A DNA stretch of 64,000 nt. Source: Combretum micranthum. Taxonomy: Eukaryota > Streptophyta > Magnoliopsida > Myrtales > Combretaceae. Made by a program: the position numbers and the translations under genes. Each line of letters begins with the position of its first letter. Within the stretch, counting starts at the first letter, position 1. The notes under the pieces are model-generated. The model was not told where the DNA came from and ran no database searches. It saw only the letters and a program-made list of their open reading frames with translations. This document shows positions 11,925 to 23,456 of the stretch, piece after piece. The stretch spans positions 1 to 64,000 of the forward strand of contig JAMXBD010001600.1 in the NCBI GenBank assembly GCA_024138025.1, given 5' to 3'.

Positions 11925-12335
11925 GCCCTTCACCATGCCCATTACACACAGTGTGATAAATTCAGGGAGATCCCCCTATCAATCACGGGCGTTATGGGGG
12001 CCGTATAGGGTAAATTACGATCGTGACAAGGATTGTCAACAAAATGTAAACTTGATAAGAGAAGATAACGACCTCGATAACGGATGTATCAAGCATGCAT
12101 GAGGCATTATGGTTTGTCCAGTGAGGATCACGACCAGTGAAACGACCGTGATAAGGGACGCGAAAGAGAGTTTGAGTGCTCAAAATAGATCACCACCCCC
12201 TATTATAGCCATGATCATGGGGTGATACCAAATTTTTGTTTTCCAGAGAAGATCACGTCCTACAAGATGACCACGACGATGGAGATGGAATGAAAGTGCT
12301 CGATATCAGTGGAGATCACGTCGGTGATTAAGAAT
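11925..12335. repeat. Palindrome array (GATCACG/CGTGATC type), internal region
   Basis: Short dyads built on GATCACG, CGACCG, CGTGAT and CATGATCATGG recur about every 40-80 bp downstream of the ORF. The vocabulary is the same as in the LTR array at 13830-13990, so internal and LTR copies probably share an origin. Confidence 0.55.
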
Positions 12336-12909
12336 AGAAATTCGAGCTAAAATCATGGATCCAAATTTTCAAACATCATAAGGGGAGTGTTAGTTTTCTT
12401 TTCCTCAACTTTTATACTTTTTATTTCCTTTTCCTGATGTGTATGTTTTTAAGACATTGGGGACAATGTCTATTTTTAAGTGTGGGGAAGGGAATATATG
12501 TATGAAGTAGGAAAATGAGTATGATGATGATATTTAATTTCCCTCAGTTAAGCATCTATAGGAAAACTTTCATGATACCAAAATTTAGAGCATTTTTTTT
12601 CTAATATCTCTCATGTTTTAGTAATTAAGTGACTGGTGTTGAATGTTGTCTGAAGTTTTAGTTGCTTTTGCACTTTTGATAATATGTTATGATTGCATGA
12701 TGAAATCTGAGTGATGTAGTTTTACTTATCATTTAACTAGGAATTCATATGTTAAGATTAGCACAAGGTTCTTAGTAAAGGCTAGTTAATCAATTTCTAA
12801 AACTTAACTAAGAGTATGGGTTCTATTCAATTTTCTTGAAGGCTTCATTCTTCATATGATAGAAGTCTAATCAAAGTTAGAAATCTATAATCCCCTTGTC
12901 TCCATGCCA

Positions 12910-12928
12910 AAAAAAAAAAAAAAAAAAA
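12910..12928. repeat. Poly(A) run
   Basis: A 19-base A run in the Athila-like 3' untranslated region. Confidence 0.9.
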
Positions 12929-13645
12929 GCAATAAGTTAAGTGGTGGAGGTTCGCTGGGGTCCCTTTAAAACCTGATTACCTAAGGTCGCCTGGCCTGGG
13001 ATCGGCTAACTGAGGAAACTCACTTAACAAAAGAAGTACTATTAAGCGATTATTGTAACTTGAGTCATTAAGTCCGCGGTATGTCTCTTAGGGAGAATAA
13101 CATTTGTCAACTTGGGTGATGAGCCTAGGATTATCGGTTGAAAGCTCGCTACATGGGTTAAAGATTCCTCAAAAGAAAAAAAAATGAATAATTTCAAGTG
13201 AGTACTAAGGGAAAGAAAGGTTAAAAATGTATGGACTTTTACTAGGGCTTATATCGGCTATAGAGATGATTGAGATTGCCTATACTCTTATGTTAAGGGG
13301 ATGGCATTGGTTAACTGTCTTTTACTTGGTGATCTTGTGTATGATTTTTCAAATTTTTAAGACTTATTTAAATGATGAGGTGAAGGCTACATTACTCAGA
13401 TTAATTAAGGGATACTAGCAAGATTAACTAGAGTACATGTCATTATTAGTAGAGTAGGACAACAATGCATCTAACATGTGAAATCACTTAGTGGAAGTTG
13501 CTAAATCAATGAGAGATACATGGGTTAAAAAAAATGTACCATTCGTAATTTGTTTTCCTAACCTTGAATGTAAATTTTATTCAAATCCTTTTTATTAGCT
13601 TGTTTGCTTGAGGGGCAAGCAAAGCTTAACTATGGGGAAGTTTGA

Positions 13646-15186
13646 TAGAGATCATTTACTCTATGAAATTGGGGCAAAATTATGTTTAATTTTGCTCTCA
13701 ATATGCTTAAGATTAAGGAATGTGGTACTTAATGCTTAAAAATGTTCATTTCAGGTGGTTAAAGGCGAATTCTCAGCACTTGTGTGAAGATAGATCATTT
13801 GGGTTTACAAATAACTCATCACTACCTTCATCACGCCCGTGACACGGGTGGTGATCTCTATCACCCCCCATCACGCTCGTTATGTAGGTGGTGATCTTTG
13901 CGGATTTACTTGTCGGGCTCATCACTATCCTCATCATGCCCGTTACATGGATGGTGATCACCATCGTCGGCAGTGATGCAGGTGGTGATCTCCACGTATT
14001 TGATTTTTTAGCCTATCATTGCTCGAAAAACAGCCGTAATGGAGATAGTGATCTCCCTTATTTGTGTGCTAGACATGAAATAACCGTTTTTTGAAGAGGT
14101 GTAAAGACCAATTGAGAGGAGAAAACGATGTCATTCATGTCTAGTCACTTGGGAAATATAAATACAAGATCCAAACATCACATAAGGGAGCCGAATCATT
14201 TTGTACACAAAAAAACCATGTGAAGCAAAGTTTTCTTTTGTAACTTTGTACCTTTTCATACTTCTTGTCTGCATTGTGTCATATTGTAACGTACTCTTTG
14301 GAGTTTCTTGAGAGAGAAGGAAGACAGGACGGAGTGTTGTAATCACATTGTTGAAGTGTTCAAGTATTGCAGCGTGAAAGGAGAGTTTTCTCTCATGTTT
14401 CCATTTTATTTTATTTTATGTATTGTTCTGTTTTCTTGTTATATCATGCATGAGTAGTTATTTAAGAATTGTGTAGCCGTGTATTAGCATGTACATACTT
14501 GGAATGAATGCCAATGTTGTAGACTTTTCTAATCTTTATAGTGCATTAATGTATACTAATTATAGGTAGTGCACGACCTAGTAGATTAGATTTCCATAGG
14601 ATGCGATTGAGAAATCTACCCGTGGAATAGATCTAGGCTATAGAGAAAGGTTACGCATAACGCCTAGAGATAGGGTTGTGAAATCTTCTGCATGTAATTG
14701 TAAAATTAAATTAGGATCATATGTTTAATGCAATTTTAGTCGGTTGTTAACTAGGAAGAGATTCTAGCAGACAAGGCTAAGGTTAGGGATCAATAGACTC
14801 GAGAGAGATATTGATCTAATCAGTGGAATCCCGCAGTTAGGAAGGACACAACAACAATAATAAAGTTGTATTACATGTTAATTCATTGGTGAAGCAAGTC
14901 TAATGTATTGTTAATTGTTTTACACTTAGTTAAGTAATCCGATGTTAGTAATCATTAGTGATAATTTATAGGAAGTAGTAATTTAATTAATATCATAATC
15001 ATAATCTCACTCAATTTCATAAGCTAGATAATAGGAAAAAGGTGAGTAATAGTACTTGCCAAGATCCCAAAGGAATACGATCCTATATTTTATTCCTATA
15101 CTATATACGATAGGTGCACTTGCCTAGCGTTGACTAGCTTATAGGAATTAAATTATTAAAACTCGATCGAGAATAACGCACACCAC
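13646..15186 (+). mobile_element. 3' LTR of the Athila-like element
   Basis: It begins TGATAGAG immediately after the polypurine tract TATGGGGAAGTT and ends near AACGCACACCA (end uncertain by a few bases). The distal half aligns with the reverse complement of the solo LTR at 34292-35832. Shared blocks include GTAGTGCACGAC (14568), GTTAACTAGGAAGAGATTCTAG (about 14747) and GAGTAATAGTACTTGCCAAGATCCC (about 15043), with TAGGTGCACTTGCCTA near 15112. A TATA-like AATATAAATAC at 14155-14165 follows the palindrome array. No PBS follows the end, which agrees with a 3' LTR. Its length of about 1.54 kb matches the other Athila-like LTR. Confidence 0.8.
13830..13990. repeat. Palindrome array in Athila-like LTR U3
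   Basis: Four units of about 28 bp start with ATCAC/ATCAT and end with GGTGGTGATC or GATGGTGATC, at 13830, 13870, 13931 and about 13962. Each unit is itself an imperfect inverted repeat (for example ATCACGCCCGTG...GGTGGTGAT). The array ends about 165 bp before the TATA-like box at 14155. Confidence 0.75.
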
Positions 15187-16833
15187 TCAACTAAATAAAC
15201 TACTCACATAACTACAACTCTAGCTCAATTTAACCATTTTCGAGTATTGTGCGAAACTCAAGTATTTTATGAAGCGACTTAATTCATTTACACTCCTATA
15301 TATAACATGAATTTACTATGTAATTAAATGAGAGTTACTCCTGTCTCTATACTTGTGGCTCTTAAAGTTTTATTGTATTATTATTAATGTTAGTAAGGTG
15401 GACATTGATTGGTCTTTCTTTGTTTTTCCTCTTAAAAACCAAACCAAAATTTGTGGTTCATTTTTTTTTACATCTTAAACCAAACATAAAATAAAACTTT
15501 GTTTTAAAATTGTCTAAACCTTAAATAATGATTTAGTTTAGTTTGGGTTATGAATTAAATTAAAATTTTAATTATAAAACTTTCATCTAATCATTTACGT
15601 TTATATAAATATTCAAATATTTAAAATTGGAAAAGGAAATGAAAAAAAAAAGATTGATATAATGATAATAAACACTATTCCTATAGAAAAAATGGAAGTA
15701 TATATGCATTATATTATATATATATATATATATAAGTCAATTGCTATAACTTTTTTAAGGGAAAAAAATGCTCTAGAAAGAGAAAAGGAAAGGAAAAAAG
15801 ATTACTCTTTAAATTCAAATTCCAAATCATCACAACAAAATACTTTACAAAACCATTGCATTCATAATTCATAATCCTTTATAAAAATAATCCAATTATC
15901 CTTCACAAAATCATTTGGTTAATTATCTACTTAGAAAGTCATTCGGTAACAAAAGTGGTCCACCAAAAAATTACATGAAACAATTAATACAAAATAAGAG
16001 ATAAAATTAAATAAACAAATAAAGGTCATACTCCTTGCAAAGTTAAAAAGATCAAAAACAAAAATATCATTAAGCCGCTAATGAGAGAATATATAGTCAA
16101 CATGAAAAACAATAAAAAAAAAAAATTAATGTTAACCATTATTTGACAAATAATAAAAATATAAGAAAAAATATAACTTTTAAGGAATCATCATTAGAAA
16201 ATCTATTGTTATAATAATATATATATATATAATATATATAAAATGGTTTTGTTCAATTTTATGGAGATTCTTTCCATCTTTCCAAATCAACCAAAAGATG
16301 CACAAATTGATACAGATTGATAATTTCTTAAATCAGATTAATTTAAAAAATTATATATATTTATTTTTGTTTAATTTGGTTTAAAGATTGATTTGGTTTT
16401 GTCAGTTTTTTCTTTTTTTTTTTTTTTCCAACCATTATATGTTGATCTTTTAATAAGATAAATTGAATTTTAATCCTCCTTCTAGGTTGCAATGACCAAA
16501 AATACACACACACATATATACTATATATATATATATTTATGATCCTTATTCACCATTCTATTCTTGGTGTAAAATACTGAAATACAAATTATGGAAAATC
16601 AAACACAAAGCGAGACACCAATCGTACAAGCATAAATCGATCTGCAGGGTTTCAATATTTTCAAGAACCGCACTGGAGATTCAGCGATGAAAGCAAGATT
16701 AGAAAGCAATATTTAATCCCTCCTCCCACATGGGCCTGGGCTCAACTTTCTTGTTTAAGGGGTCTTGCCTGATCCACTATTAATCCTCTAGTATTATTTT
16801 CTATCATTAGTTTAAGCAAGGTATTCCAAAATA
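15187..16833. other. AT-rich intergenic stretch without recognisable gene
   Basis: No coding pattern on either strand. Simple sequence includes (TA)n at about 15715-15735 and near 16215-16245, a poly(T) tract near 16409-16430 and a (CA)n/(TA)n stretch at 16503-16537. A short GC-richer island at 16580-16780 has no identifiable motif or frame. Confidence 0.6.
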
Positions 16834-17203
16834 GGGTTAACATATATGAAAAATAGTACCTAAATTTTCACAAAAGTTCAATTAGGTACTTGATGTTTAT
16901 TTTTGAACAACTTGATAATTAAATTTTTACAAAAAGTTTAATCAAGTACTTGAAGTTTGATTTTTGACATTTTTGATACATGAAGGAAGTTTTCGCATAT
17001 ATTTTTCTACGCAATTGAACTTGTTTCAAGTACAAAAAATATACGTAAAAATTTGTTTTAAATACCAAAATTGTCAAAACCAAACTTCAGGTAAGAAAAA
17101 TATCTACGAAAACTTATCTAAGGTACTAAATTATTCAAAATCAAATTTCATAAATCTAATTGAATTTTTTGCGAAAATTTAAATGGCATTTTTACATTAT
17201 CCC
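16834..17203. mobile_element. MULE-type MITE, copy 1 (TSD TCCAAAATA/TCCATAATA)
   Basis: The left end GGGTTAACATATATGAAAAA and the reverse complement of the right end (GGGATAATGTAAAAATGCC) form imperfect terminal inverted repeats that continue inward with phrases such as GTACCTAAATTTTC. The flanks are a 9-bp TSD with one mismatch (16825-16833 and 17204-17212). No coding sequence. Related copies are at 41275, 52405 and 53752. Confidence 0.75.
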
Positions 17204-17839
17204 TCCATAATAAATACCTTTAACTTATATTTTACTATCAGCACAGTACTAAATAATTTTATCCAATTAATTCTAATTCCAAATTTCTAGTTAATAGTAA
17301 ATGAAATAGTTTCTGAATTTATCAAAAGCTCCGGTGAATATTTATTCAAAATTTATCCTATTACACTGATCATCTAAATTCCTATTGTGATAATAATGCC
17401 CCACCTGGTGCAGTGGAAAATAGTCCAAGGGCAAAGAACAACGAGTGTCCCACTTAGGTCTGATTGGATTGATTGGATTTCTCTGTTTCGAAATCCAAAT
17501 TATTCAAATCATTACATATTGATATATTTACTCCAAGGATGTTGATATATTGCGCCTTGCGCTACTCCCACTTACTCTTATACCTCCAGCCACACCCAAG
17601 GACCAACGTGATATTCGTCAGCTCGTGTCGTGTCTGGTCACACTGCTGCTACGGCCCCCGACCATGTCTATCCATATCGACAAATCTTGCGTGGCAACAA
17701 AAAGCTAGTCCAAACCAGCACATTTGTGTTTTATCTCTTCTTGTCACCCTTAGGATTCCCTACATATTAACGCCAGGTTTAAGTGTGTTAAATTTTCTTG
17801 AGATTTTTCATTGAAGCCTTCTTGGGCTCATCCATGATT
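17204..17839. other. Intergenic stretch, nothing identified
   Basis: A 113-codon frame at 17473-17814 has an irregular composition (Leu/Ser/His/Cys mix) without any family pattern. I regard it as chance. A GC-richer patch at 17550-17720 has no recognisable motif. Confidence 0.5.
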
Positions 17840-18340
17840 TCTTTTAAGGGCACGTGCCCTATTTCTCAAGGCCAAGTTTTGCATGCCTAGCCCTCCTAAA
17901 TCTTTAGACATAATTAATCTACTTAAAATTTTCATGGATAAGATAAATAAGGTGATATAGGATAACCATGCCTAACACCTCTAGTTGGAGTAAAAGACTG
18001 CACTGGAGTGCCATTTAGCAACATCTCCAGAGTGTTGTAGAAACACATTCATGATTAACTTTATCCACCAACTTAGAAAATTCATACTATGCAACATCCA
18101 ATAAAGAAAGTCCATCTGGAGGCACCTTTTTTTAAGTAAAAAGCATGCATTATCTCTCTCATGAGAATAATATTATTTGAAGTTTTCCTCCCTTTTATAA
18201 AACTTGATCGCGTAGGACATATCATGTCATTTGAAGAAGGCTGTAGTTGAAGTACCAAGATTTTGTTACCATTTTATATGCCGCTGGTTGGTCAAAACTG
18301 AGAAATTTGATTTCCCTTAAGTCTCTTTGGTATTAAATTC
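17840..18340 (-). pseudogene. L1-type LINE reverse transcriptase relic
   Basis: On the minus strand, reading from 18340 leftwards through several frame breaks, the plant L1 RT landmarks appear in order. First comes a degraded RPISL block followed by KILVLQLQPSSNDMICPTRS. Then SSFIKGRKTSNNIILMREIMH corresponds to the QSSFIPGR.TSDNI motif, and PTRGVRHGYPISPYL to the T(R/K)G.RQGDPLSPYLF motif. Near the left end, GGLGMQNLALRNRAL matches the C-terminal GGLG..N...N.AL motif of L1 ORF2. The part between the RT core and the C-terminus, including the expected FADD box, is missing, so there is an internal deletion. No endonuclease, ORF1 or poly(A) tail is visible. This is a dead, 5'-truncated and internally deleted copy. 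Confidence 0.82.
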
Positions 18341-18776
18341 ATTAAGTTCTCATTCAAGGAAGAAGGAACTTGACATGGCTGAAAGATACTATGAATCAAC
18401 GAAAGAACTGGTTGACCAACCTGCGGTATTATAACTTTTAGGAAAGATTGGCTGCAAACCCTTTGACAACATCTACCATAATGGATTTTATTTAGCTTTT
18501 CTTAAGCTAAATTCATAGCATATGAAACTTAAAAAATAAATAAATAACTAGGAAAAGAAAAACTGATGAGGCAATACATTGTAGGGGATTGCAACCTGAG
18601 CAAGGCAGCGCTACAGTAGCTTTTACTATGACAAGGCAATAATGCAGCGTATATATAAAAATATATACAAAGGTTTTAGAGAATATGAATTTTTTTTGTA
18701 AAATTGGACATTCCATATATGCATTTTTAGAACAAAAAATTCTACGGGCAAAATTTTGTTCTGACTTCATCCAAAC

Positions 18777-19454
18777 TGTTAGGAAAAATCCAATGCCCTA
18801 GAATAACAAAGAAATTTTTCCTCTTACCAATACGATAACAAATTATGATAAACAGAAAACAAAATCAAAGAGACACCAAGATTTAACGTGAAAAATCCTA
18901 ATTAGGGAAAACCCACAAAACCATCATACAAAATACTTCCACTATTAGAAATAATGGGATTGGACAGTTTTTCTTCATTAAATATACTAGTGGATAACAA
19001 ATCTTCACTACAACGGTAGATCTCAACAACGGGAATAAGCCTCTCTCTCCTTAAATCTCTCTAGGTTTTCAAAATAGCCAAGTGATTGCTCTAAAAGACA
19101 AAACAAGGAGTATTTATATGAAAACAAAGGAAAAAGCATGCAGACAAGGCCGGCTTATAATCTTTACTGCTCTTGCATAAATTGAACACTGGCTCTACTC
19201 AGGTGGCATATACCCCTAATGCCGGTAGCCTACCTTTGTACTCTGGTAGCATTCCAGGCGGCGTACATGGTCTTGTTGAAGGCCGCATTTTACGCTGTTG
19301 AAGGCTGGCGGCCTTGAACCTTATTTAGCTTACGTACAGTGTTCTTGTCTCCTTTGTTCGCACAAATCTCCTTATTTTCCAAGTCTTTTTTAAATATACA
19401 ATATTTAGGATTTCTTAGTTATAGACCCACATGGATTGGATCCACAACCCAACA
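18777..19454 (-). mobile_element. 3' LTR of a copia element (minus strand)
   Basis: On the plus strand the unit reads TGTTAGGAAA...CAACCCAACA, giving TG...CA ends in both directions. Its right end abuts a polypurine tract belonging to the copia pol at 19455-21505. In sense orientation it has a GC-rich array (19318 to 19148) followed by a TATA-like ATATAAATA at 19119-19111. The outer flank is CAAAC at 18772-18776; the partner TSD is lost with the 5' end of the element. Confidence 0.88.
19148..19318. repeat. GC-rich palindrome array in copia LTR U3
   Basis: It is built of GCCGGC, GGCGGCGTAC, GGCCGC and GCTGGCGGCC words in an otherwise AT-rich LTR. It ends about 30 bp upstream, in sense direction, of the TATA-like box at 19111-19119. 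The word set resembles that of the gypsy LTRs at 2090 and 31196. Confidence 0.65.
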
Positions 19455-19472
19455 AATTCCCTCTCCAACCCA
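19455..19472 (-). other. Polypurine tract of the copia element
   Basis: On the minus strand GGTTGGAGAGGGAATT runs directly into the LTR start TGTTGGG. This is the expected plus-strand priming site and fixes the orientation. Confidence 0.8.
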
Positions 19473-21505
19473 TATGGGAGTTACATAATAGCAGCTATCT
19501 ATCTGCAACATATAAGTTTGTCTTTGGGTAAAGCTTTAGTCATCATATCTAAAGCATTATCATCAGTAGGATTTTCCCTAGCTTCAAAAGCTTTGATTCC
19601 AATACATCTCGAATCCAATGGTATCTTACATCAATGCGTTTGGATATAGAATGGAATGTTCAATTCTTACTGAGATATATAGCACTCTGGCTATCATAAA
19701 ACAACCTCAAATCTTCTTGCTCTTAACCCAATTCCTCTAAAAACTTCTTCATCCACAAGAGTTCCTTGCAGCCTTCAGTCACAAGAATATATTCTGCTTC
19801 AGTGATGGATAGTGCAATACACTTTTGCAATTTTGATTGCGAAGACATTGTTCCCCCTGCATAAGTAATTAAATAACCTGAACTAGACTTCCTAGAATCA
19901 AGATCTCTAACTATATCAGCATCTAAAAACCCTTCTAATATAAGCTTACCACCACCAAACTACAAGCATAATCTGGAAGTGCTCCTGAGATACCTGAGAA
20001 TCCATGTAACAACAGTCCAATGCTCTTTACCTGAATTCGAGAGATAACAACTAACCACACCACTAACATAAGCAATATCTGGTCTAGTGTACACCATAGC
20101 GTACATTGGACTACTAACTTCAGAGGCATTAGGAATCTTTTTGATGTCTTCTTTTTCTACCTCACCTTAGTACACTGCTGGGAATTGAGTTTAAAGTGGC
20201 CTGTAAGTAGAGAACAAACAAGTTTTGCATTGCTCATGTTGAATCTCTCCAATATATTTTCTAGGTATCTCTCCTTGTATAACCACAATTTCTGACTCTT
20301 CCTATCACGAATAATTCTCATACCAAGAATTTGGCATCCGGATCCTAAATCTTTAATTGTAAAAGACTTATTTAGCATAATTTTTTAGATCTTCAATCTT
20401 CTTAGCATCATGGTCAATAATCAGCAATTCATCAACATATAATAGGAGAATAACAAACTCACCAATGCCAAATCTCTTTATAATCACACAATGATCTGAT
20501 GCAGTCCTGGCATATCCCTAATCAATTATGAAGGAGTCAAACTGCTTATACCACTATCTTAGAGCCTATTTCAACCAATACAAGCTCTTCTGCAATTTGC
20601 AAACAAGATACTCCTTTCCATTAATCTTAAACCCCTTAGGTTGCTCCATGTAGATTTCTTCCTCCAAGTCACCATGAAGGAATGTTGTCTTCACATCCAT
20701 TTGCTTAATCTCCAAGTTTAAACTGGCTGCAATACTAAGTATAACATGAATGGAAGATATCTTCATTACTTATGAGAAAATCTCATCAAAATCAACACTT
20801 TTCTTTTGGTAGAACCCCTTCACAACCAATCTTACTTTGTAGCCTGTATGTGAGCTATTGTCTTTAGTCTTCATTCTATATACCCATTTATTCTTTAATG
20901 GCCACTTGCCCTTTAGCAATTCTACCAAATCATATGTCCTGTTCTTACACAAGGATTTCATCTCATTTTTCATAGCTTTAACCCATTCCTTTTTCTACTC
21001 ATCTTACATTGCATCTTGATAACATTCTGGCTCTCCCTTATCAATCAACATCATATACTTATCTAGATTGTATCTTGCTGATGGTCTTCACTCTTTTGAA
21101 GATCTTCTCAACTCAATCTGCTGATGAGGCTCTTAGGGCTCTTCAACTGAATCTTCTACATCTCCCCATCATTGTTATAATCTTCAAGTGAGGGCACTGG
21201 ATCTACATTTGTAGGAATCTCACCTGAGATTTCGACTTTTATGGCTTCTTAATATCTTCAATGGTTTGGTCTTCAAGAGAGACCAGATCTCTGCTCCTAA
21301 TAATCTACTTTTCTGTTGGATCCCATAACCTATACCCATACTCATCATGTGCATAATGCACTGCTTTGAATTTGCATCAAGTTTGGCTCTTTCATCCTTG
21401 GGAATATACACAAATGCCCTACAACCAAACACACGTAAGTGTTCATAAAAAACATCTTTACCTGTTCAGACTCTCTTTGGGATATTTCCATCCAAAGCAT
21501 AAGAG
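19473..21505 (-). pseudogene. Tork-like copia pol relic (IN end, RT, RNase H)
   Basis: Reading leftwards from 21505: the end of integrase (PKRVWTGKD, then FGCRAFVYIPKDERAKLDAN), a spacer, and the RT start (MKNEMKSLCKNRTYDLVEL, KNKWVYRMKTKDNSS, VRLVVKGF). Next come the conserved DVKTTFLHGDLEEEIYMEQP block at about 20640-20700 and the LLIIDHD region where the YVDD box is expected (about 20410-20440). RNase H follows with DIVRDLDSRKSSSGY and LSITEAEYILVTEGCKELLW (about 19740-19910). The motif set and the strict copia order IN-RT-RH support Ty1/copia, Tork-like by the RT wording. Stops and frameshifts are scattered throughout. Gag, protease and most of integrase are absent, and the right end abuts the minisatellite of the Tat-like element at about 21510. 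Confidence 0.92.
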
Positions 21506-21509
21506 GGAG

Positions 21510-21920
21510 ATAGATTTATGAAGTAATTCGAGCACGAGAGGGAGTTACTCGAGCTTTTGATGGGACTTACCCTTAAGAGAGAGTAATTTGAGCTTGTGAG
21601 GGTAGTTTCTCATGAGAAAGAATTACCCGAGCTCTTGATGGGACATACCTTTAAGAGAGAGTTACTCTAGCTCATGAGGGGAGTTACCCAAGCTCTTGAT
21701 GCGAGTTATTATTAAGAGAGAGTTACTGAGATCATAAGGAGAGTTACTCATGGAGGGAGTTACGTAAGCTCTCGACAGGAGTTACGTAAGCTCTTGACGG
21801 GAGTTACACTTAAGAGAGAGTTACCTGAGCTCACAAGGGGAGTTACTTATGAGAGAAAGTTACCCAAGCTCTTGATAGGAGTTACCTCTAAGAGGGAGTC
21901 ACCCGAGCTCATTCAACATG
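21510..21920. repeat. Minisatellite in the 3'UTR of the Tat-like element
   Basis: Units of about 80 bp are made of two half-units built from GAGCTCTTGATGGGAGTTAC, CTTAAGAGAGAGTTACC and GAGCTCATGAGGGGAGTTAC. The anchor CTCTTGATGGGA-like begins at about 21551, 21630, 21691, 21790 and 21871 (spacings about 79, 61, 99 and 81), so half-unit gains and losses have occurred. It lies downstream of integrase on the minus strand. Tat/Ogre-type elements are known to carry variable tandem repeats in this position. Confidence 0.85.
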
Positions 21921-22089
21921 AAGGGGTGGAGTTCTTTAAGCTTTTAAGGCCCCTTCCGAATATCTTTTGTCATTTTGTGGTTGGATACATAAGAGGAAGA
22001 TCATGGAGACACATTCTTAGTTGTAGAATCCTTATTTCATTCATGATTGTTTTCTTCTCATGTTCACATTTATACAAAAGCAAGTTGCA

Positions 22090-23456
22090 GCCATTCAAAG
22101 AACTTTCTTAAATTGTTTGCATTCCAATTTCTGGGAATGAGATCATCATCTAGCGTTTCGAGCTTGTACGCTTCATTTCCTAAAACTTCCTTTACCGTAA
22201 TGGGATCTTCCCAGTTCGGAGCAAGTTTTCCTCCGGCTTCTTCTGATCCAATTGCTTTTAACTTTTTGCAAACAAGGTGCCCCGGAAGAATGATTTTATG
22301 TCTAACTTTCTTATCATAATATCAAGCTGCCCTCTATTAGTAGGTAGTAACCCTTTTGCTCATGGCATCTCGAGCTTCTTCTATTGCATTGAGTTCTGCT
22401 CGAAGGCCAACCTTATTGATTAGTTCGTCATAGAACTGAGTTCGAATGTTTGGTAGTTCCAGCTCTATAGGTAGGACATCTTCCATTAAAAAGGCCAGAC
22501 GAAAGGAGGTTTCGTCTGTCAAGGTTTGTCGAGTGGTGCTGTGTCCCCATAGGATGCTAGCTAGCTCATCAGCCCACTTGCCGCTCTAATGGTCTACCCT
22601 GGCCTTTAAAATTTTCATGATTATCTTTGTTCACCACTTCAACCTGGCTATTAGCTCTAGGATGTGCCATCAAGGTGTAATGCTAGGTGATATGGTATTC
22701 AGTGTAGAAATCTTTGATTTTAGCATCGAATTGCCTCTCACTGTCTATCACTATGGAGTGTAGGACTCTAAACCTGACTATGATGTTTGTGTAGATGAAG
22801 TGCTAGATGCTTTTGACCATGACCTTTGCTACTGCCTTAGCTTCAACCCATTTTGTGAAATAATTACATCTAACTATTATGAACTTCCTTTAGCCTATCG
22901 AGAGAGGAAATGTGCCTAAGATGTCTAGTCCCTACAAGGCGAACAGCTAGGGGCTAGTAAGGCACCATAGGTCTGTGCTTAAGGTATGGTTGATGGAGGC
23001 AATCTTCTAACAACATTCACATCACTAGACAAATCTTTTGCATCCGCTTTCATGTTAACCAAAAGTAACCAGCTCGTACGACTCGAGTGTGCAATGATTA
23101 TGCTTTGACATGGTTATTGCACTCCCCATAATAGAGGTCTTTTAGGACATGTTGTCCTTCTTTTAAGTGCAAACAATAGAGGAGGGTGAAATTGAAGACC
23201 CTTTGTACAAGGCCCCATTGATCATAGTGTAGTTAGCTACTTTATGCATAGACTTTTTTACTTTCGTTCTGTTCGAAGGTAGTGTGCCATCTTTGAGGTA
23301 CTCCTCTATAAGCGACCTCCAGCTTGGCGGTGGAGTTGCCTGTTATAGGTCTAGTACCTCATGAACTTTTGTAACAGTGAATTTTTAAGGGAGGATTCGA
23401 CAAAGATTTTTTATTCAAATTTTCCTAGGTTAGGACCTATCATGGAGGCAAGTTGG
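22090..23456 (-). pseudogene. Integrase of the Tat-like gypsy element (minus)
   Basis: Reading leftwards from 23300: FTKWVEAKAVAKVMVKS, then IVRFRVLHSIVIDSERQFD (core region with the second acidic residue), then TLMAHPRANSQVEVVNK, the PQANGQ.E..N motif. This is followed by the post-core block TDETSFRLAFLMEDVLPIELELP at 22522-22337 and a C-terminal domain GKLAPNWEDPITVKEVLGNEAYKLETL ending near 22090. All are typical of Ty3/gypsy integrase of the Tat group. Multiple frameshifts and stops are present. The N-terminal part continues across the solo LTR insertion at 23457-27133 into the RNase H segment. Confidence 0.9.

Larger units (their letters stand above)
10959..13645 (+). mobile_element. 3' internal part of an Athila-like element
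   Basis: After the open frame at 11099-11614 comes a block with CTAATGACGTCAAATAAG and GGGAAGCAACCCATG (about 11682-11735), a signature I know from the region after pol in Athila-type elements. Further on are CATTGGGGACAATGTC with GTGGGGAAGGG (about 12457-12492, an internal polypurine tract) and a poly(A)-rich spacer with the ordered Athila 3'UTR phrases CAACTTGGGTGATGAGCC and AAAGCTCGCTAC. A second polypurine tract, TATGGGGAAG (13632-13641), lies just before the LTR at 13646. The 5' junction to element T near 10958 has no visible TSD and looks like a deletion or recombination joint. Confidence 0.75.

Noticed and set aside
17473..17814. 113-codon plus-strand frame
   Set aside because: No family pattern or promoter, and stops in all plausible extensions; treated as chance.
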